From: Candidatus Brocadia sp.
GTDB taxonomy: Bacteria; Planctomycetota; Brocadiia; Brocadiales; Brocadiaceae
Assembly: GCA_021646415.1 (NCBI GenBank)
Contig: SOEU01000009.1
Span: forward strand, 62,001-126,000
Direction: 5' to 3'
Length of the DNA: 64,000 nt
In this document: piece after piece, positions 25,409 through 35,012 of the stretch
Numbering within the stretch: position 1 is the first letter of the stretch
How the letters are laid out: every line of letters begins with the position of its first letter
Translations under genes and position numbers: made by a program
Notes under the pieces: model-generated
Seen by the model: only the letters and a program-made list of their open reading frames with translations
Told to the model about the DNA's origin: nothing
The model's database searches: none

Positions 25409-25504
25409 CACCCCTTATATGTCTAGCCCCTCTCGAGAGAGGAATATAAGAAGTCCCCTCCTGGGAGGGGATTCAGGGGTGGGTATATCGGGATATAAGG
25501 GGTG
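25409..25504. repeat. MITE-like element between manC and gmd
   Basis: Outer 12-base perfect inverted repeats CACCCCTTATAT (25409-25420) and ATATAAGGGGTG (25493-25504) enclose CTCTCGAGAG and the perfect palindrome CCCCTCCTGGGAGGGG (25455-25470). This is a 96-base non-coding element consistent with a miniature transposable or REP-like unit. The rest of the 334-base gap (25274-25607) shows nothing else. Confidence 0.7.
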
Positions 25505-25607
25505 GGTAAAATAAATTCATCATTCTATAAAAAGTCGTTTGGGTTTTAAAAGACAAAACCCAACCTGATTTACGATTGGACACTAATAAAATTTTATCGG
25601 AGAGGCA

Positions 25608-26765
25608 ATGGTGAAAAAGGCTTTAATAACCGGGATTACCGGGCAAGACGGTTCGTACCTGGCAGAGTTCTTGCTTTCTAAAGGTTATGAGGTGCATGGG
25701 ATTATAAGAAGGGCGTCGACCTTTAATACCCATCGCATAGACCATATGTATATCGACCCACATATCCCAAAAGCGAAACTTCTCCTTCATTATGGAGACC
25801 TTTCAGACCCTGGTCTTATAACTGAAATCGTGTGGAATATAAAACCAGACGAGATATACCATCTGGGCGCGCAATCTCATGTCAGGGTTTCTTTTGATAT
25901 GCCGGAATTTACCGGAAACATAACTGGTTTAGGGACCACTCGAATTCTAGAAGCCATAAGAAGGAGTGGGATAAAAACAAGGTTCTATCAGGCCTCATCT
26001 TCGGAAATGTTTGGAGCGTCTTTGCCTCCCCAAAATGAGAAAACGCCGTTTTATCCCAGGAGCCCTTATGCTGTAGCAAAACTGTATGCCTACTGGATGG
26101 CAGTCAATTATAGGGAGGGATATGGACTTTTTGCCTGTAATGGAATACTTTTTAATCACGAGAGTCCTCGCAGAGGAGAGACATTTGTGACAAGAAAAAT
26201 AACTCGGGCAATTGCCAATATCCTTATGGGAAAGCAGAAAAAAATTTTCCTGGGAAATTTAAATGCAAAAAGGGACTGGGGGTTTGCCCCTGAATATGTA
26301 GAGGCAATGTGGCTTATGACCCAGCAAGACGAACCGGATGATTACGTGATAGGTACTGGGGAAAGTTATTCAGTACGAGAGTTTGCAGAGAAAGCATATA
26401 AATATGCTGGTATAGAAATTGAATGGAAGGGAGAAAGGGGACAAGAAAAAGGGTTTATCAAAAGTATAGAGAAAAGATGGAAAGACCATCTCAAACCAGG
26501 GATTATTCTGATAGAGATAGATCCGAAATATTTCCGGCCCACTGAAGTTGAACATCTTAGATCTGATATAACAAAGGCAAAGCAAAAACTTAACTGGCAT
26601 CCAAGAACTACTTTTGATGAACTAGTAAAGATTATGGTTGATTATGATATGCAACTTATGGGGATTGACCCGCCTGGGAAAGGAATAGAAATTTCAAAGG
26701 AAAAGGGATTTGAATACACCGATCATGATTTTTCATTTTACGAGAAGGTAAGAGAGGGGTGTTAG
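25608..26765 (+). CDS. gmd: GDP-mannose 4,6-dehydratase
   Basis: The gene encodes 385 residues with a GGAGAGG ribosome binding site. The NADP-binding motif [15 protein letters not shown], the [13 protein letters not shown] segment, the catalytic [10 protein letters not shown] Ser, and [15 protein letters not shown] with Tyr and Lys are present, plus [20 protein letters not shown] and the terminal [13 protein letters not shown]. It converts GDP-mannose to GDP-4-keto-6-deoxymannose, between ManC and Fcl in GDP-fucose synthesis. Confidence 0.97.
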   Translation: MVKKALITGITGQDGSYLAEFLLSKGYEVHGIIRRASTFNTHRIDHMYIDPHIPKAKLLLHYGDLSDPGLITEIVWNIKPDEIYHLGAQSHVRVSFDMPEFTGNITGLGTTRILEAIRRSGIKTRFYQASSSEMFGASLPPQNEKTPFYPRSPYAVAKLYAYWMAVNYREGYGLFACNGILFNHESPRRGETFVTRKITRAIANILMGKQKKIFLGNLNAKRDWGFAPEYVEAMWLMTQQDEPDDYVIGTGESYSVREFAEKAYKYAGIEIEWKGERGQEKGFIKSIEKRWKDHLKPGIILIEIDPKYFRPTEVEHLRSDITKAKQKLNWHPRTTFDELVKIMVDYDMQLMGIDPPGKGIEISKEKGFEYTDHDFSFYEKVREGC

Positions 26766-26924
26766 TTGTTGTTTATTTACAGTGATTTATAGTCCTTCCT
26801 AAAGCGTCCGAATGTATTTTTAGGTCATTATTTGAGTTTTGTTCAAAAAATTGAAAATATCATAGCGCTAAAAATCTGCAACCAATTAATCAATAGCGAA
26901 ATGACAACAAATAATTCAATAGCC

Positions 26925-28031
26925 ATGAACCAGAGTTCTAAAATCTTCGTGGCCGGCCACACTGGTTTGGTGGGATCGGCTATTGTGCATAGACTCCAGG
27001 ATTCTGGTTATAAAAATCTCGTTGTAAGGACCCATAAAGAGTTGGATTTGACAAGACAGTTTGAGGTAGAGGCATTTTTTGAAAAAGAAAAGCCGAAATT
27101 CGTTTTTTTGGCGGCTGCCAGGGTTGGTGGAATATTGGCTAACAGCACATACAAGGCAGAGTTTATCTATCAGAATATAATGATCGCTGCAAATGTAATT
27201 CATGCAAGCTATAAATATGGTGTTAAAAAATTGTTAAATCTTGGATCGTCTTGTATATATCCAAAATTTGCTCCTCAACCAATGATGGAGGAACATTTAC
27301 TCACGGGGAGTCTTGAACCTACCAACGAGCCCTATGCGATAGCAAAGATATCTGCAATAAAACTTTGCAGATATTTCAACGAACAATATGGCACAAACTT
27401 TATCTCCGTAATGCCAGCCAACCTCTATGGTCTGAATGACAATTTTGATTTAGAGACATCTCATGTGTTGCCAGCATTGATAAGGAAGATGCATCTGGGA
27501 AAGTGTTTGGAAAATGGAGATTTTCAGTCTATAAGAAACGATTTACAAAAACATCCAATACATAATCACGATGTAATAAAAATGACGGATGAAGAGATCG
27601 TTAACCTCCTTTCACGAATCGGAATAAAAAGCAATTACCCAAAAAACTCCAAACTCCAAACTCCGAACTCCAAACGCACAACTATTGTTGAGGTCTGGGG
27701 TACGGGTTCTCCCTATCGTGAATTTCTCCATGCAAATGATTTAGCGGATGCCTGTATATTTTTAGTGCAAAACTACAATACACATGACATTGGAGAGCTC
27801 GTAAATATTGGTACAGGCAAAGAATTAAAAATTAAAGAACTTGCTAAGATTATTAAGGAAATAGTAAAATATGGAGGAGAAATACAATGGGACACTTCAA
27901 AGCCTGATGGGACACCAAGGAAGCTTTTGAGTATTGAAAAAATAACTAAACTTGGCTGGAAAGCAAAGATTAATTTGCGTGAAGGGATCGAACTTACTTA
28001 TGGAAAATATTCAAAAAGTCAGCTTAATTGA
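26925..28031 (+). CDS. fcl: GDP-L-fucose synthase
   Basis: The gene encodes 368 residues from MNQSSKIFVAGHTGLVGSAI. The frame is open further upstream (to a TTG at 26832) but this start matches the family. Conserved blocks are VFLAAARVGGI, LLNLGSSCIYP, EPYAIAKISAIKLC (catalytic Tyr/Lys), VMPANLYGLNDNFD and VWGTGSPYREFLHANDLADAC. The protein carries the longer variant insertion after HLGKCLENGDF (about 50 residues), as in some Bacteroidetes-type enzymes. A run of ACTCCAA repeats lies within it at 27645-27672. It epimerises and reduces the Gmd product to GDP-L-fucose. Confidence 0.93.
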   Translation: MNQSSKIFVAGHTGLVGSAIVHRLQDSGYKNLVVRTHKELDLTRQFEVEAFFEKEKPKFVFLAAARVGGILANSTYKAEFIYQNIMIAANVIHASYKYGVKKLLNLGSSCIYPKFAPQPMMEEHLLTGSLEPTNEPYAIAKISAIKLCRYFNEQYGTNFISVMPANLYGLNDNFDLETSHVLPALIRKMHLGKCLENGDFQSIRNDLQKHPIHNHDVIKMTDEEIVNLLSRIGIKSNYPKNSKLQTPNSKRTTIVEVWGTGSPYREFLHANDLADACIFLVQNYNTHDIGELVNIGTGKELKIKELAKIIKEIVKYGGEIQWDTSKPDGTPRKLLSIEKITKLGWKAKINLREGIELTYGKYSKSQLN

Positions 28032-28168
28032 AAATAAGTTTAAAAGCGAAATCTATAGGTTAAATAATTATCAAATAGTGTCGATAATAAACGTATCACT
28101 ATCTTCGTCAATTTTAAAGAATGCAATTTACCCGTTTTTTAATTTTTAAAATAAAATAGGTGGCAAAG

Positions 28169-29017
28169 ATGATAAAAAATATTATTATGATTTTAGTTGT
28201 GTTATGTGTTATCTCTGTTACGTCAACATTGTATTGTGCTGATGAACCTCCTCAGGAACAGCAATATACAGTCGGCTTTGGTGATGTTCTGGACATAAAT
28301 GTACTTGATCATGATGAACTTAAAACTAAAGCGCCCGTTACATCAGACGGTTTGATATCATTTCCTTACATAGGTAGCATCAAAGTCAAGGGTATGACTT
28401 TATCAGAGATCGAAAAGGAAATATCAAAAAGGCTTTCCAGCAGTTACATAAAGTACCCAGTTGTGTCTGCGACCTTGACGCGTTTTGAGAGTGTGAAATT
28501 TTTTGTATATGGTGAGATTAAAAATCCGGGAAGATTCCCACTTGAGGGCAATATGACCGTAATTAAGGCCATTTCAACGGCGGGGGGCATTACTCCTGAA
28601 GGTCTTTATGGTAAAGTAAAACTCAGACGCAAGTTGAAAGATAGACACCAATACAAAGAAATCAACATCGATCTTAAAAACTCAAAAGAGAGTAATACGA
28701 ACTGCGATATGCCTATCGAGGATGAGGATATAATAGTCGTTGAACGCAACAAAGAGTTCTTTGTATATGGTGAGGTTATGAAACCTGGCAAATACATACT
28801 TGGGGATAATATGACAGTCCTTAAGGCGATATCCCTTGCAGGTGGCTTTGCGAAATTCGGTTCTCCCGATAGAGTTAAAATTCTTCGAACAGTTCCAGGT
28901 AAAGAGGGGTATGAAAGTATCAAAGTCGATATGAAAGGTGCCGTGAAAGGTGCAGTCGGTAAAGATATCCGTTTAGAGTCAGAAGATATGGTAATAGTAT
29001 TGGAAGGAATTCTTTAG
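28169..29017 (+). CDS. Polysaccharide export protein (Wza-like, SLBB)
   Basis: The gene encodes 282 residues from an ATG after AGGTGG; a GTG lies three codons upstream. A signal peptide (MIKNIIMILVVLCVISVTST) is followed by a poly-export domain (YTVGFGDVLDINVLDHDELK, SFPYIGSIKVKGMTLSEIEK) and two SLBB repeats, each opening FVYGE(I/V)xxPG and containing NMTVxKAIxxAGG. It should form the outer-membrane or periplasmic export channel for the polysaccharide. The Wzc-like partner starts nine bases downstream. Confidence 0.88.
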   Translation: MIKNIIMILVVLCVISVTSTLYCADEPPQEQQYTVGFGDVLDINVLDHDELKTKAPVTSDGLISFPYIGSIKVKGMTLSEIEKEISKRLSSSYIKYPVVSATLTRFESVKFFVYGEIKNPGRFPLEGNMTVIKAISTAGGITPEGLYGKVKLRRKLKDRHQYKEINIDLKNSKESNTNCDMPIEDEDIIVVERNKEFFVYGEVMKPGKYILGDNMTVLKAISLAGGFAKFGSPDRVKILRTVPGKEGYESIKVDMKGAVKGAVGKDIRLESEDMVIVLEGIL

Positions 29018-29026
29018 GGGGAACAC

Positions 29027-30709
29027 ATGGATTTAAATTTTCCTGGAAGTACCTTACGAGATTATATAAGGGTAATATTTAGACGCAGGGCTGTTATTAT
29101 AACCACTTTTGTAACTGTAATAATAAGTGCGATTATCGGCTTGGAACTTATGACGCCAATGTATGATGCCAGGGTTAAAATGCTTATCACCGCAGAAAAA
29201 CAGGCTCAGGCCCCTTATTATACGCGCCTGGGTTATGGACGAGGGGGAGGTTTATCTACTACCCAGAGCGAGATTGTAACCTCAAACCCTGTAATTGAGC
29301 GTGCAGTAAAAGTTCTTAAACTCTACGAGCGTCCATCTGATTATGAAAAGAATTTTTGTTCTCCGCTTAAAGCATGGTTAATAGATCTAAGACACAAGAT
29401 GAAGGAAATGCAAAAGGTGGCGAAAAATAATTTGAAAACAGTACCTCTTTTATCCGGGCAGGAGACGACTCTTTCCCTGATAGGAAATACGGAGGAAAAA
29501 TTATCTGTCGAAGAAGCAGAAGATGTTCAGAAGCAGATGGATTCTTTTCGGGGGGCGGTAGGAAGTCTTAAAGGTAAAATAACAGTTGAACCCATAGAAA
29601 ACACTGATTTATTTACAATTGCCGTTAGTGATTTTAGCCCGGTTGAAGCTGCTACGATAGCCAATGTGGTGAGCCGCTCGTATGTCATTTTTGACCTTGA
29701 ACAGCAATTGGCGGAATACCAATTGAAATACGGAGAAAAACATCCAATTGTAGTGCAACTAGAAAATGGTATAAATAAGATAACCAAAAACCTTACCGGC
29801 GAGACGCTTCCTGCTATGGAGGCAATTGGTCCTGCAAGTGTCAAGATTATTGAACAGGCACAAGCGCCTTCTAAACCTACAGGAAAAAGTAAAACCCTTA
29901 TTTTGCTTCTTGCCATTGCTATGAGTCTGTTTTTAGGAGTTATACTTGCTTTTGGATTTGAATTTATCGATCAAACATTTAAGTCGCCTCAGGACGTAGA
30001 GACATTTCTTAACTTGCCGCTTTTAGGCTCTATACCAAAGAAAGGATTTAAAAACGGCGTACTGATTAAAGACTCAAAACGGACAGCCTCTTTAATTCAA
30101 CCCTACCAGAACCTCTCTGACCAGTTGTATCTCTTGATGAAAGATAAAAACTTAAAGTCCATTTTGATAACCGCCGCTTCACCAATAGACGGGTCTACTA
30201 CTATAATTGCCAACATCGCTAATTTTCTATCAAACAAGGCAGGTCATAAGGTAATGGTAATTGACGCCAACTTAAGGATGCCGTCAACTCACAAGGTCTT
30301 TAATATTTCTGATAATGGAGGTCTTGCGAACGTACTCGAAGGTAAAATTTCATTGGAAAAGGCGGCTCAAGTTTTAGGTACTAACCTAACGGTACTGCCC
30401 GCTGGTAATACATCGCTTAATCCTACACCTCTTTTAGATTCCACCAATATGTTCAATGTAATGAAGACCGCCAAAGAAAAGTATGAGTTCATTTTCGTTG
30501 ACTATGCAAACTTAAGGAGTTTTAAAGATGCCTGTGTCCTTTGTCCACATTTAGATGGAATTGTCCTGGTTGTGAACGAGGGAAAGACCCGACACCATAC
30601 GATAAAGACGTTAATCGCACCTTTGAAGCACAAAAAAGCCAACCTGATCGGCGTTATTTTGAAAAATCGCACCTATGCAATCCCAAAGATGATTTACGAA
30701 AGACTGTAG
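29027..30709 (+). CDS. Wzc-like copolymerase with degenerate kinase domain
   Basis: The gene encodes 560 residues. An N-terminal Wzz domain has helices near 20-42 and 285-308 (LILLLAIAMSLFLGVILAFG) and a periplasmic region. It is followed by a cytoplasmic BY-kinase/ParA-like domain (from about 365). Where active kinases have a GxGKT/S Walker A, this one reads AASPIDGSTTIIANIANFL, with no lysine. Walker A' keeps VMVIDANLRMPSTHK, with one acidic residue lost, and Walker B is EFIFVDYANL. Few C-terminal tyrosines are present. It probably sets chain length but does not phosphorylate. It is co-transcribed with the Wza-like gene. Confidence 0.85.
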   Translation: MDLNFPGSTLRDYIRVIFRRRAVIITTFVTVIISAIIGLELMTPMYDARVKMLITAEKQAQAPYYTRLGYGRGGGLSTTQSEIVTSNPVIERAVKVLKLYERPSDYEKNFCSPLKAWLIDLRHKMKEMQKVAKNNLKTVPLLSGQETTLSLIGNTEEKLSVEEAEDVQKQMDSFRGAVGSLKGKITVEPIENTDLFTIAVSDFSPVEAATIANVVSRSYVIFDLEQQLAEYQLKYGEKHPIVVQLENGINKITKNLTGETLPAMEAIGPASVKIIEQAQAPSKPTGKSKTLILLLAIAMSLFLGVILAFGFEFIDQTFKSPQDVETFLNLPLLGSIPKKGFKNGVLIKDSKRTASLIQPYQNLSDQLYLLMKDKNLKSILITAASPIDGSTTIIANIANFLSNKAGHKVMVIDANLRMPSTHKVFNISDNGGLANVLEGKISLEKAAQVLGTNLTVLPAGNTSLNPTPLLDSTNMFNVMKTAKEKYEFIFVDYANLRSFKDACVLCPHLDGIVLVVNEGKTRHHTIKTLIAPLKHKKANLIGVILKNRTYAIPKMIYERL

Positions 30710-31072
30710 TTTCTTGATACCTAAAAGAATATTTGACTGCTGATTTGCGTATTAAATGCTAATTAAACGTTTAGGAATTTCAAAGTTCGTATCATAGCAG
30801 ACCAGAGATCCCCTGAATCCACATTTCCTCTTCTATCCCCTTCCGGAGGGGGACAAAGGGGGGAGGGAAATCCTCCTTAATAAACTAGGGGGTGAGGGGT
30901 TGTTTTTAACCGGCATTTGCCGTGTATCTAAAAGTCACTGCCAAAGGCAGCCTAATTCATGTCTTCTGTCTGGGGCGCAATTTGGGGAGCATACAACCTA
31001 TTGCACGGAGCGTTCCTTGTATAGTGCAGGGTATGGGATGCAAGATGTACGTAGTATTGGAGGAGTTGGAAT
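30710..31072. other. Intergenic region with palindromic repeat
   Basis: CCCCTTCCGGAGGGGG at 30837-30852 is a near-perfect palindrome, followed by a GGGGGGAGGG tract and CCTCC. It is the same GC-rich family as at 25.4 kb. Two overlapping short plus frames (30900-31110) show no similarity to anything and are not called. Confidence 0.55.
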
Positions 31073-31639
31073 ATGGTCTTACAAATAATCCGTCGACAAA
31101 TCACGGTTGATGAGTACCACCGAATGGGTGAAGCCGGGATTTTTCAAAATGATGAAAGGCTGGAGCTTGTTGATGGAGAAATTGTAAAAATGACACCGAT
31201 TGGAAGCAGGCATGCACATTGTGTAAACAGGATGACCGAATTCCTTATTACACACCTGGGTAATAGGGCAATGGTTAGCATTCATAATCCTGTTTGCCTT
31301 GGAAAATATTCTGAACCACAGCCGGATATCGCAATTATCAAACGGAACGAATATGCATATATGACACGACATCCCGATGTCAGTGATGTTTATTTGATTA
31401 TCGAATTCGCAGATAGTTCAATTGATTTTGACCATGATGTAAAATTACCTATATATGCAAAAGCCGGAATTCATGAAGTTTGGATCGTTGATTTGGTTTC
31501 TGAATGCGTTGAAATTTATCATGAACCTACATCTGCTGGTTACAAACAGATGAACACAAAGAAGACGTCTGATACCTTTTCACCATCTTCATTTCCCGAT
31601 ATCACAGTTACTGTAAATTGGGTTTTGGGCAAAAATTAA
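31073..31639 (+). CDS. Uma2 family (DUF820) putative endonuclease
   Basis: The gene encodes 188 residues with GGAGGAG upstream. Family marks are TVDEYHRMGEAGIFQNDERLELVDGEIVKM, then QPDIAIIKR and LIIEFADSSIDFDHDVKLPIYAKAGIHEVWIVDL. This is the restriction-endonuclease-like core with the acidic-ExK-type residues. Uma2 proteins are abundant in planctomycetes, cyanobacteria and Chloroflexi and their biological role is unresolved. It lies between the polysaccharide genes and a deacetylase-like gene, possibly unrelated to either. Confidence 0.85.
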   Translation: MVLQIIRRQITVDEYHRMGEAGIFQNDERLELVDGEIVKMTPIGSRHAHCVNRMTEFLITHLGNRAMVSIHNPVCLGKYSEPQPDIAIIKRNEYAYMTRHPDVSDVYLIIEFADSSIDFDHDVKLPIYAKAGIHEVWIVDLVSECVEIYHEPTSAGYKQMNTKKTSDTFSPSSFPDITVTVNWVLGKN

Positions 31640-31865
31640 GTTAGTGCTTATGGGGTTATGCCCCTGTCTACATATATATTGGAAGATAGCCTGGTTGGTA
31701 ACTCTCGATCTTTCATCGGCCACTTTACGGAGATCACTGCAAAGCCTGTCGGGGAATCTGTAATCTTAGGGAAGGGGTTTGATCGGTTCAAACAGGTGGT
31801 GGTTAGTGCGCAAGTATATAATTTTATTACTTGCTTCATTCCTGTTTCTGGAATCATAACTATAA

Positions 31866-32984
31866 ATGTTATTAAATCACATAAAAAGAGTGATAACAAA
31901 TATACCTGGCTGGCGAACTAACCGAAAAATTGTTGTAATTGAATCTGACGATTGGGGCAGTGTTAGAATACCGTCAAAAAGTATCTACTCTAAATTGCTA
32001 AAAGCCGGTATTCCAGTAGATAAAGATCCATATTGCAAATTTGACTCTTTAGAAACTGCCGAAGATATTTATAGTATATTTGATATTCTTTCTAAATATA
32101 AAGATAAAAACGGAACGCATCCGGTTATTACAGTTAATACTGTAATGAGCAATCCTGATTTTAAAAAAATCAAGGATAGTAAATTCCAAAAATATTATTA
32201 TCTACCTTCACTAAACCCAAATGGTTCAAGTTCGCATGACACTATTAAATTATTTAATGAAGGAATATCAAACCACCTGTTTTTCCCTCAATTTCATGGA
32301 AGGGAACACCTGAATACTAAGCAATGGTTATTAGCACTGCAAAATGGAGATAATGAAACGCATATAGCTTTTGAATACGGTGTTTATGGTATTCCACTGA
32401 AAAATAAAGTTCTAGGACGTAGAAATGATTTTATGGCTGCATTAGATATAAACTCATATGATGACGTACCTTATTTAAGTGATTCAATAAAAGAAGGATC
32501 TATACTTTTTGAAAAAAGGTTTAATTATAGGTCTAAGTCATTTGTAGCACCATGTTATACTTGGAGTTCAGAGTTAGAAATAAAATTACGCGAAGCCGGA
32601 ATCTTTTATATTCAAGGTATACATTTTCAAAATGAACCAATCCCGGGAAAATGCGAATATAAAAGAAGGCTGCATTACATAGGGCAAAAAAATAGGCATG
32701 GCCAAATCTACCTGATACGAAATTGTTCTTTTGAACCAACAATAACACAGAATACCGGAATAGTTGACGAATGTTTAAAAAGAATCAACCTGTTATTTAA
32801 ATTGGGTAAACCAGTAATAATTGGTACACATCGTTTAAATTATACCGGTACTTTACATGTTGAAAACAGAATTAATAACTTAATGATACTGGATAAATTG
32901 TTAAAACAAATTTTAAAATTATGGCCAGATACTGAATTCATGAATACATGTCAATTAGGTGAATTAATAAAAAATAAATCGTAA
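31866..32984 (+). CDS. Polysaccharide (de)acetylase-like protein
   Basis: The gene encodes 372 residues. An early VVIESDDWGSVRIP gives the Asp-Asp pair typical of NodB-like deacetylases, with later FPQFHGREHLN (His motif) and SFVAPCYTWSS. The C-terminus has VIIGTHRLNYTG. The order is consistent with an atypical NodB fold acting on a polysaccharide, and the position beside the export genes agrees. No signal peptide is seen. The sequence is more AT-rich than its neighbours, suggesting transfer. It is immediately followed by a fragment copied from fcl. Confidence 0.6.
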   Translation: MLLNHIKRVITNIPGWRTNRKIVVIESDDWGSVRIPSKSIYSKLLKAGIPVDKDPYCKFDSLETAEDIYSIFDILSKYKDKNGTHPVITVNTVMSNPDFKKIKDSKFQKYYYLPSLNPNGSSSHDTIKLFNEGISNHLFFPQFHGREHLNTKQWLLALQNGDNETHIAFEYGVYGIPLKNKVLGRRNDFMAALDINSYDDVPYLSDSIKEGSILFEKRFNYRSKSFVAPCYTWSSELEIKLREAGIFYIQGIHFQNEPIPGKCEYKRRLHYIGQKNRHGQIYLIRNCSFEPTITQNTGIVDECLKRINLLFKLGKPVIIGTHRLNYTGTLHVENRINNLMILDKLLKQILKLWPDTEFMNTCQLGELIKNKS

Positions 32985-33011
32985 TTCATGCAAGCTATAA
33001 ATATAGTGTTA
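32981..33011 (+). repeat. Short duplicate of an fcl segment
   Basis: The 31 bases from GTAATTCATGCAAGC onward match fcl 27195-27225 at 30 of 31 positions. It supplies the stop codon of the deacetylase-like gene, so that gene's 3' end is a recombination junction. Confidence 0.75.
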
Positions 33012-33089
33012 CAAATTTTAGAATGGAAAGCCAATATTTGGCGGCGTATGGGGGTTGAAGAGGTATATTATCTAATAAAAATATTTTAT

Positions 33090-34096
33090 GATTATCCGCT
33101 TGACTACCACTGCCTCAATATCATAAAATATTGGGGTTATGGAATGGTATCCTACGACGATAATTGAGTTTGAAAAAAGTTTTGCGACTGAGCAATCTTG
33201 CCATGAATATCTTTATCGAATACGATGGCCAGAGGGATTTGTTTGCCCTCATTGTAATCACCACGAATATTGGATAACTAAAGGGCGGTATCGTTGTAAG
33301 CGTTGTCGATACTGGATTTCTGCTACAGCAGGAACTATATTTCAAGATACGCGTATACCGTTGCAGGTATGGTTTTTGGCAATCTGGCAAGTGGTCAGCC
33401 AAAAACACGGTATCAGCGCTTTGGGTCTTCAACATGTTCTTGGATTTAACAGATATGAGACGATATGGACCATGATGCACAAGTTGCGGATTGCTATGGT
33501 CCGTCCTGGTCATGATCGTCTGGTAGGTCCTGTGCAAGTCGATGAAACCTATATAGGTGGTAAATGTCCAGGAAAACTCGGGCGTAGCGCTGATGGCAAA
33601 ACGTTGGTGGTTGTAGCAGTTGAAGATAGAGGTAAACGTCCCGGGCGTATCCGCCTGCATAAGGTTAATGATGCATCGGGGCAAAGTTTGATACCCGCGA
33701 TTATAGAAAGCATTCAACCTAACAGCGAAGTATTTACTGATGCTTGGGAGGGATATAGCCAACTGGCTTCTTCTGGTTATAAGCATAGGGTTCTTAGAAA
33801 AACATCGGATGTTGGTAAAAATTTGTTGCCTTTGGTTAACCTTGTGGCTTCTTTTTTGAAACGATGGTTGCAAGGAACTCATCAAGGTTCGCCACGAGCC
33901 TCTCATTTGGAGTACTATTTGAATGAATTTGTTTTTCGTTTTAACCGCAGAACCTCACGATCTCAAGGATTGTTGTTCTACCGCCTTATCCAACATGCGG
34001 TGAATGTTGACCCCGTTAAAGGCCAAGACATTCGTGGCGTTAGTTAGTAAGCCAAGACCCCATAATTTATTTGTGGTGGTAGTCAAGCGGATAACC
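33090..34096 (+). mobile_element. IS1595-type insertion sequence
   Basis: Terminal inverted repeats: left TTATCCGCTTGACTACCAC (33092-33110) and its exact complement at the right (34076-34094), 20 of 21 when extended by two bases. The flanking AT-rich stretch continues the symmetry outward (about 15 of 17), so the true ends may lie near 33073 and 34113. No clear target duplication was identified. The element holds one transposase gene. Confidence 0.85.
33139..34047 (+). CDS. IS1595 family transposase (ISXO2-like)
   Basis: The gene encodes 302 residues. An N-terminal zinc ribbon (WPEGFVCPHCNHHEYW, then RYRCKRCRYW), TAGTIFQDTRIPLQVWFLAIW, and a DDE core with VQVDETYIGGK, EVFTDAWEGYSQLA, and NEFVFRFNRR near the end match the ISXO2-like domain. 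The length is full, and the start ATG lies about 30 bases inside the left terminal repeat. It is probably active or recently active. Confidence 0.93.
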   Translation: MEWYPTTIIEFEKSFATEQSCHEYLYRIRWPEGFVCPHCNHHEYWITKGRYRCKRCRYWISATAGTIFQDTRIPLQVWFLAIWQVVSQKHGISALGLQHVLGFNRYETIWTMMHKLRIAMVRPGHDRLVGPVQVDETYIGGKCPGKLGRSADGKTLVVVAVEDRGKRPGRIRLHKVNDASGQSLIPAIIESIQPNSEVFTDAWEGYSQLASSGYKHRVLRKTSDVGKNLLPLVNLVASFLKRWLQGTHQGSPRASHLEYYLNEFVFRFNRRTSRSQGLLFYRLIQHAVNVDPVKGQDIRGVS

Positions 34097-34205
34097 ATAA
34101 AATTTTTTTATCATTAACTGGATTGCCAGGTAATACAAGACTTCTAAGTCAAATCATAGAAGCGCATACTTTTTAAAAATGCAGGAGCAGTACTTTGTTA
34201 AAAAA

Positions 34206-34881
34206 TTAAGCGGCGAATTTTTTCTTCAGTCGTTTCAATTTGATTTTAAAATAGTCACGAGCAAGATTTTCGTTCTTTGAGAGAGTGCTTGTTGAGGCAA
34301 ATTCAAGCAGGGAATTAATAGCCTGTTTGAATTCATTAAAGGTAATGGGTTTTGTTTCAAGGATTTTATTGAGATACGCATCCCCGTTTACACGAGGACA
34401 AGTTTTGTTTGATCCAGTAGACAAGAGTCCATGCGATAAGACAAAGATTCCAGTACCGCTCAATCTTTTCAATATGTCTGACCTGATAGTGACCAAAGTA
34501 AAAGGTATCTTTTAACTTTCTGAAACACTGCTCAATACCCCAACGAAGCAGGTAGTTGGTGATAACCGTCTTTGCAGATGCAGTGAGTTGGTTGGTAATA
34601 AGGATGTGACAGGTATTGTCATCATCCTTGTTCCACTTACCAAGAACCACGACGAACTTCAAAGGGATATCACACTCTTTCAGTTGTGCCTCAAAAGAAT
34701 ATGTTCTATAGGAAGCTTCAGAGCCATCCGGAGTTTTGAATTTGAGGGATTTGGTTTTATGCCAGTAATGCTTTTTGATGAGGGTAACGAGCTCATCTGA
34801 TTTTACACAAGACGTTGTTCTTTTTACCGGATGGTGCATTCGCCCTGTTAGATATTGTTTGTGCTTACTTTTTGTAAACAA
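34206..34881 (-). pseudogene. DDE transposase (IS4-like), truncated and frameshifted
   Basis: The minus frame from 34881 encodes the C-terminal half of a DDE transposase: VVLGKWNKDDDNTCHILIT, LLRWGIEQCFRKLKD (the catalytic Glu region) and YWNLCLIAWTLVYWIKQ. It ends at 34366. A shifted frame (34496-34206) continues with the tail YLNKILETKPITFNEFKQA and RDYFKIKLKRLKKKF. The N-terminal two catalytic Asp residues are missing, so the element is inactive. Confidence 0.8.
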
Positions 34882-34904
34882 ACAAGATGTCTTATCTAAC
34901 AGGG
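34843..34904. repeat. 12-bp inverted repeat at the transposase fragment
   Basis: CCCTGTTAGATA (34843-34854) and TATCTAACAGGG (34893-34904) pair perfectly around a 38-base loop, spanning the truncated 5' end of the transposase fragment. This is consistent with an IS end involved in the deletion. Confidence 0.7.
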
Positions 34905-35012
34905 TGAAGATATTTCTGTTGGATTTTATTTCAGAAAAGAAGAATTTCTTTCGTGACTTAAAAATATTTTTTTACAAACGTTTTTAACAAAGTAATGCCA
35001 AGGTAAAGTTGA

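Noticed and set aside
33121-33906. 261-codon minus frame opposite the IS1595 transposase
   Set aside because: The plus frame has all transposase domains and the terminal repeats; the antisense frame has no motifs and is a codon-bias shadow.
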